Shown here: in pieces, positions 32,048 to 33,204 of the stretch | How the letters are laid out: the number at the start of each line of letters is the position of its first letter | Numbering within the stretch: position 1 is the first letter of the stretch | Source: Acetobacteraceae bacterium | Lineage (GTDB): Bacteria; Pseudomonadota; Alphaproteobacteria; Acetobacterales; Acetobacteraceae | Length of the DNA: 33,204 bases | Direction of reading: 5' to 3' | Assembly: GCA_030037665.1 (NCBI GenBank) | Contig: JASHQG010000784.1 | Location: 1 to 33,204, forward strand | The notes under the pieces: generated by a model | What the model was told of the DNA's origin: nothing | The model's database searches: none | Seen by the model: only the letters and a program-made list of their open reading frames with translations | Program-made: the position numbers and the translations under genes

Positions 32048-32415
32048 GAGCGAATTCTAGCCGCGCCGTGACTTGCCTGTCAGTACCTCCCCCTGCTCCA
32101 CCGGCCAGCGTGACGACTGCCTGCATCGGAGGCGGCCAGGAAATCGCGGACAACGTTCCTGCGAGATGGCCACATCACGCTATCCAACCGACCGGTGGGG
32201 CGGGTAGCCAAGACCTCGGCACTCTCGAGGCCTTCAGACGAACGCCATCAATCTCCGTGACCGCCGACGTCACGATGTCGAGGAGCACCTTCTCGGTCAG
32301 GCGAGGCCGTGATCCACAGGCCAGGCCGGAAAGGCGCGGATAGGCCGAAAGGGGCCAATCGTGCGGCGCACCGCTCCAGGCTACACTCGGCAGCCGCAGG
32401 AAGCAGGGGGCACCA
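32048..32415. other. 368-bp divergent intergenic region
   Basis: It separates the amidohydrolase pair (minus) from the luciferase-like gene (plus) and contains the promoter listed above. A minus-strand frame around 32170-32440 contains a protein-like segment (LTEKVLLDIVTSAVTEID) but has no start signal and runs over the opposing gene; it could be a remnant but is not called. Confidence 0.4.
32054..32083 (-). promoter_or_regulatory. Near-consensus sigma-70 promoter giving a leaderless amidohydrolase mRNA
   Basis: On the minus strand CTGACA (32083-32078) and TAGAAT (32059-32054) each match the consensus at five of six positions, with an 18-base spacer. The ATG begins seven bases downstream of the -10 box, where transcription would start, and there is no Shine-Dalgarno sequence. 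Confidence 0.55.
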
Positions 32416-33204
32416 ATGCACTTCGGCGCGGGCATGTTCTTCACCGATTATTCGATGACCGTCGTGGAACTGGCGGTCGCGCTGGAACAGCGCGGGTTCG
32501 AGTCATTGTGGGCGCCGGAGCACTCGCACATTCCGCTGTCGCGTCGTTCGGCGTTTCCGCAGGGCGGGCCGCTGCCGCGGAAATATGCCGAAGCGATGGA
32601 CCCTTTCGTAACACTCGCCGTCGCCGCAGCGGCGACCGAGCGGCTGAAGATCGGCACGGGCGTCTGCCTGGTGACGCAGCGGGACGTAATTCAGACAGCC
32701 AAACTCGTTGCCTCGATCGACCAGGTGTCGAACGGCCGTTTTCTGTTCGGCATCGGTGGCGGCTGGAACGCCGAAGAGATGGCCAATCATGGCACCACCG
32801 ACTTCAAACATCGTTTCCGGCTAATGCGTGAGCGCGTGGAGGCGATGAAGCGCATCTGGACCGAGGAAAGCGCCGAGTATCACGGGGAACTTGTCGATTT
32901 CGACCCGATGATGTGCTGGCCGAAGCCGGTGCAGAAACCGCATCCGCCGGTCATCGTGGGCGGCGCGTTTCCGTATGGAGCGCGTCGGGCGATCCGTTAT
33001 GGCGATGGCTGGATCCCGCACCACGCGCGCCCGCAATATGAAGATGTCAGCGCGTTTTTGCCACAGTTCCGGCAGATGGCGCTGGGGGCAGGCCGTGATC
33101 CGGCTGCGGTGCCGGTGACACTCTGGGGTGGCAAGGCGGATTACGACCAGATGGCTCGGTATCGCGACATGGGAATTGCCCGTGTAGTGGTGAGCGCGGA
33201 GTCC
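32416..33204 (+). CDS. LLM-class F420/flavin-dependent oxidoreductase (partial, C-terminus outside window)
   Basis: The 263 visible codons run to the window edge without a stop. The bacterial-luciferase-superfamily TIM barrel is visible in RGFESLWAPEHSHIP, ERLKIGTGVCLVTQRDVIQTA, SNGRFLFGIGGGWNAEEM and PVIVGGAFPYGARRAIRYGDGW. The pattern is that of F420-dependent LLM proteins (TIGR03619-like); the cofactor (F420 or FMN) is uncertain. It diverges from the tandem amidohydrolase genes. AGCAGGGGG precedes the ATG at 32416. It is only distantly similar to the other luciferase-like protein at 15788. Confidence 0.9.
   Translation, partial: MHFGAGMFFTDYSMTVVELAVALEQRGFESLWAPEHSHIPLSRRSAFPQGGPLPRKYAEAMDPFVTLAVAAAATERLKIGTGVCLVTQRDVIQTAKLVASIDQVSNGRFLFGIGGGWNAEEMANHGTTDFKHRFRLMRERVEAMKRIWTEESAEYHGELVDFDPMMCWPKPVQKPHPPVIVGGAFPYGARRAIRYGDGWIPHHARPQYEDVSAFLPQFRQMALGAGRDPAAVPVTLWGGKADYDQMARYRDMGIARVVVSAES

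Noticed and set aside
32175-32444. Minus-strand frame resembling a small tautomerase-like fragment
   Set aside because: Only a short stretch (LTEKVLLDIVTSAV) looks protein-like; there is no start signal and the frame overlaps the start of the opposing luciferase-like gene.
1-33204. CRISPR arrays, transposases, integrases, toxin-antitoxin or known defence genes
   Set aside because: No direct-repeat arrays or characteristic protein motifs were found on either strand.

Overview
This is a 33.2 kb stretch of GC-rich bacterial chromosome with no sign of plasmid, phage or insertion-sequence content. The evidence points to an alphaproteobacterium, most likely Rhodospirillales/Acetobacteraceae. It includes a class I PHA synthase (PhaC), an rplM-rpsI-argC gene order with type 2 ArgC, a gamma-type carbonic anhydrase, an MbfA-type ferritin-like/VIT fusion, and many soil-type acyl-CoA, amidohydrolase and luciferase-like monooxygenase genes. 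The taxonomic call is inference from gene content and composition.

Layout. (1) 1-7984 is mostly core metabolism: a partial lipoprotein gene diverges from phaC; then, on the minus strand, apaG, folE, a secreted SGNH hydrolase, rplM, rpsI, argC and a gamma-carbonic anhydrase. (2) 8130-11902, plus strand: a hot-dog thioesterase, an SDR-fold protein, an amidase and a second SDR-fold protein. Both SDR proteins lack the usual YxxxK catalytic pair. (3) 12047-16894 looks like CoA-thioester catabolism: a class III CoA-transferase, a small monooxygenase, a mesaconyl-C4-CoA-hydratase-like double hot-dog protein, a divergent acyl-CoA dehydrogenase and a luciferase-like monooxygenase. (4) 16941-21456: a VOC protein, an ArsR repressor coupled to a tandem SRPBCC protein, a class III aminotransferase and MbfA. 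(5) 21607-25435: NAD kinase overlapping a Nit-type amidase, a DsbA-fold protein with one active-site Cys, and a TauD-type dioxygenase. (6) 25696-33204: an orphan branched-chain-type substrate-binding protein, three amidohydrolase-2 proteins (two of them tandem paralogues with overlapping ends), a VOC protein, a small coiled-coil membrane protein, a DODA-type extradiol dioxygenase and a second, truncated luciferase-like oxidoreductase.

The genes from about 8 kb onward form short, independently transcribed units rather than one pathway operon. Together they suggest a chromosome region devoted to uptake and breakdown of organic acids, amides and aromatic-type compounds through CoA thioesters, with the actual substrates unknown. 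Several stop codons are followed within a few bases by perfect GC-rich hairpins, most without a T-tract. At least one gene (the amidohydrolase starting at 32047) has a near-consensus promoter placed so that its mRNA would be leaderless.

No CRISPR array, tRNA, rRNA, integrase, transposase or recognisable defence system was seen. The most unusual items are the amidase flanked by two catalytically atypical SDR proteins, the leaderless promoter at 32054-32083, an AT-rich palindrome upstream of rplM, and an acyl-CoA dehydrogenase gene whose 3' end runs into a palindromic repeat.
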